A stretch of DNA of 5,951 nucleotides from Deltaproteobacteria bacterium (GTDB lineage Bacteria; Desulfobacterota; DSM-4660; Desulfatiglandales; HGW-15): the NCBI GenBank assembly GCA_016926135.1, contig JAFGPH010000172.1, positions 1-5,951 of the forward strand, written 5' to 3'. Position numbers and translations under genes: made by a program. The notes below the pieces were generated by a model. That model was not told the DNA's origin. It ran no database searches and was given only the letters and a program-made list of their open reading frames with translations. Positions 4,100 to 5,951 of this stretch are shown piece after piece; positions within the stretch are counted from its first letter, which is position 1; each line of letters starts with the position of its first letter.

Positions 4100-5951
4100 T
4101 TGATCCTGGAGCGGTTCGCTTTCGTTCTTTGTTTTTTCGTGCTTCTCTGGAGTCCCCTGGCCTTCGGGGCGGTCCACACAACAGCCTATTCGTTCATGAT
4201 CCTCGGAGTCCTGACGGCGGGTTTGCTGCTGGCGGTGGCAGGCATTTCCAGGGACCGCAAGAGCGGCATGCTGCGCTTCACGGTGCCCGCCACCGGCCTG
4301 ACCCCCCTGTTCATCCTTTTCATCGTGTTTCTCCTCTTGCAGGCCCTCCCGCTGCCCGGGTCCTTGGTCGAGTCCCTCTCCCCCGGGGCCTGGGTGGTGG
4401 GGTACAAGTCCCTCCCCGCCTCCCAGGTGGTGGCCGGCCGGGGCCCGGACAACCCTTGGTTCTCACTCGCCCCCTACACCCACCCGGTACTGATGTCCCT
4501 GGTTCGATGGGTGGCCTACGGCCTCTTCTTTCTGGTTTTCAGCCGCACCCTAACCACCCGCAAGAGAATCGAGAAGGCGATTTTTGCTATCCTGATCCTG
4601 GGTTGCTTCGAGTCCCTCTACGGGCTCATCCAGACCTTTTCGGGTCACGAGCACATCTGGTGGTACAACAAGACCGCTTACCGGGGAGACGTGACGGGTA
4701 CCTACGTGAACCGGAACCACTTCGCGGGCCTCATGGAGATGATCCTTATGCTCGCTGCGGCCTACACCGCGGCCCTGGCCGGGAGGCCCGGGCACAGGGA
4801 GAAGCCACAGGTGCGAAAGACATACCTGAGGGCTCGACTGGCCCAATGGTTGTCGGGTGAGCAACACTTCAACAAGCGGGCCTTTGTGCTCTTCTTGGGC
4901 GTGGTCACGGGCATAGGCCTCATTTTCTCCGCATCGAGGGGAGGCATGCTCGGTGCAGCCGGTGGGTTGCTCTGCGCAGGCCTGCTCTTCGTGTTCAGGC
5001 AGGGCCATCGGCTCAAGGGGCTCATCATTCTGGTGCTTTTTGCACTCATATCGGTCTACTCCCTTTTGATCGGGGCAGAGTACACTGCATCGCGGTTCAA
5101 CTACTTTGAGTCGGACATGGCTACAAGGTTCCGCTACGCCCAGAGGGCAACAGGCCTGTTCCGCGACTATTCACTGACCGGCGCCGGGATAGGCAATTTC
5201 CAGCATGCCTACCCCAAGTACCAGGCCGCGGAAGACCGTAAGGTCGGGATCCTATACGCCCACAACGACTGGGTTCAGTTCCTGGGCGAGGCCGGACTGA
5301 TCGGTGTCTGCCTCTTTGTGGCAGGCATGCTCTACTTCCTGTTTCATACCCTGCGGCTGTGGAGAAGCAGGCGTGATCCCTTCGCAGTCTGCCTGGGCAT
5401 CGCCCCCTTCGCGGCCTTTGCGGCCGTCGGCATTCACTCGTGGTCGGATTTCAACCTCCACATCCCGGCCAACTTCCTCATGCTCACGGCCGTGACGGCC
5501 ATCGGCTACAGCGCCCTTCACCTGGAGCGCCGCACCCACCGGGATGTGTCCTTTTTCCCGCTGAAATCCGTTCCCCTCCGCTACAAGGGCCTCCTGCTGC
5601 TGGTTCCCCTGCTTGCCCTGATCCTCTGGTGCGGGGCGGTCTCGGTGAACCACCTCCTGGCCGATTCCGCCCACAAGGACGCGAAGAGATCCGCCTCCGA
5701 AGCCAACCACCGTCCCGAACCGGCCCTGTTTGAAGCGGCCCTGGTGCGGGAGCCGGGAAACGCCCTGTACTGGTACGACTGGGCCGAATCGCTCCGGGGG
5801 GCACGGGACAGGGCGCTCCGGAACCCGGATCTGCCGGCAGCGCGGAGGCGCACCCTGCAGATGGAAATTGTCCGTGCCCTGGAGGAAGCGGTGCGGCTCA
5901 ACCCCTTCCGGGAGGAGTACCACATCCGCCTCGGCTGGGAGTATTGCCCCC
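4100..5951 (+). CDS. O-antigen ligase/polymerase family membrane protein, 3' end outside the window
   Basis: A Wzy_C (PF04932)-type polytopic inner-membrane protein. Such proteins either polymerise lipid-linked repeat units (Wzy) or transfer glycan to an acceptor (WaaL, PglL); these cannot be told apart here. The 617 visible codons contain no stop. About twelve hydrophobic segments are visible, from 5-24 to 494-515. Family marks are GTYVNRNHFAGLMEM (200-214), SASRGGMLGAA (277-287), and, after a large periplasmic loop, GAGIGNFQHAYPKY (361-374) and AHNDWVQFLGEAGLIG (387-402). After the last helix, residues 540-617 (EAALVREPGNALYWYDWAES, then ALEEAVRLNPFREEYHIRLG) look like tetratricopeptide repeats, a common tail in this group. 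The start is TTG at 4100 with GGGAGGGA before it, 3 bases after the stop of the transferase and in the same frame, so the two are surely one transcription unit. The end lies beyond the window. Confidence 0.93.
   Translation, partial: MILERFAFVLCFFVLLWSPLAFGAVHTTAYSFMILGVLTAGLLLAVAGISRDRKSGMLRFTVPATGLTPLFILFIVFLLLQALPLPGSLVESLSPGAWVVGYKSLPASQVVAGRGPDNPWFSLAPYTHPVLMSLVRWVAYGLFFLVFSRTLTTRKRIEKAIFAILILGCFESLYGLIQTFSGHEHIWWYNKTAYRGDVTGTYVNRNHFAGLMEMILMLAAAYTAALAGRPGHREKPQVRKTYLRARLAQWLSGEQHFNKRAFVLFLGVVTGIGLIFSASRGGMLGAAGGLLCAGLLFVFRQGHRLKGLIILVLFALISVYSLLIGAEYTASRFNYFESDMATRFRYAQRATGLFRDYSLTGAGIGNFQHAYPKYQAAEDRKVGILYAHNDWVQFLGEAGLIGVCLFVAGMLYFLFHTLRLWRSRRDPFAVCLGIAPFAAFAAVGIHSWSDFNLHIPANFLMLTAVTAIGYSALHLERRTHRDVSFFPLKSVPLRYKGLLLLVPLLALILWCGAVSVNHLLADSAHKDAKRSASEANHRPEPALFEAALVREPGNALYWYDWAESLRGARDRALRNPDLPAARRRTLQMEIVRALEEAVRLNPFREEYHIRLGWEYCP

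Noticed and set aside
4094..4102. Possible amber read-through joining the two polysaccharide proteins
   Set aside because: The stop TAG and the next start TTG are in one frame with a single codon between, which would allow a fusion. But a strong ribosome binding site serves the TTG, and fusion of these two families would make no evident sense.
4129..4860. An open reading of 243 codons rich in Gly, Pro and Arg on the + strand
   Set aside because: It is an out-of-frame shadow of the O-antigen ligase family gene, which shows clear motifs and membrane helices in the other frame.

Overview
The window suggests a free-living Gram-negative bacterium of fairly high GC content. A Desulfobacterota-like (former deltaproteobacterial) source fits the exopolysaccharide genes and the long REP-associated transposase. 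That is an impression from protein style, not a determination. All supported genes lie on the + strand. The left 640 bases look less GC-rich than the right half (about 47% against 60% in single 60-base lines counted by eye), which fits an accessory left half beside a more typical right half.

Left part (85-631): an overlapping toxin-antitoxin pair, a BrnT-like (DUF497) toxin followed by a CopG/ribbon-helix-helix antitoxin. Next (704-1065) is the remnant of a BNR/Asp-box beta-propeller gene. Its reading frame is broken twice, each time at a run of G, and removing one G from each run restores a continuous family-like protein.

Middle (1079-2486): the most interesting part. Five copies of a 37-base imperfect palindrome sit around a REP-associated tyrosine transposase (RAYT, a Y1/HUH enzyme): four on its 5' side (the fourth inside the annotated start of the gene) and one just after its stop. 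The apical loop alternates TTG, CAA, TTG, CAA, [gene], TTG, so neighbouring copies are inverted, as in the BIME arrangement of enteric REP elements. Changes in the outer stem are compensatory. This looks like a resident RAYT with its own REP family.

Right part (2654-5951): the start of an exopolysaccharide or O-antigen locus. A polyprenyl-phosphate sugar-1-phosphate transferase is followed, 3 bases after its stop, by a large O-antigen ligase/polymerase-family membrane protein that starts at TTG and runs off the end of the window. The first would load the first sugar phosphate onto undecaprenyl phosphate in the inner membrane; the second would polymerise or transfer the finished glycan on the periplasmic side. 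The two appear to be co-transcribed.
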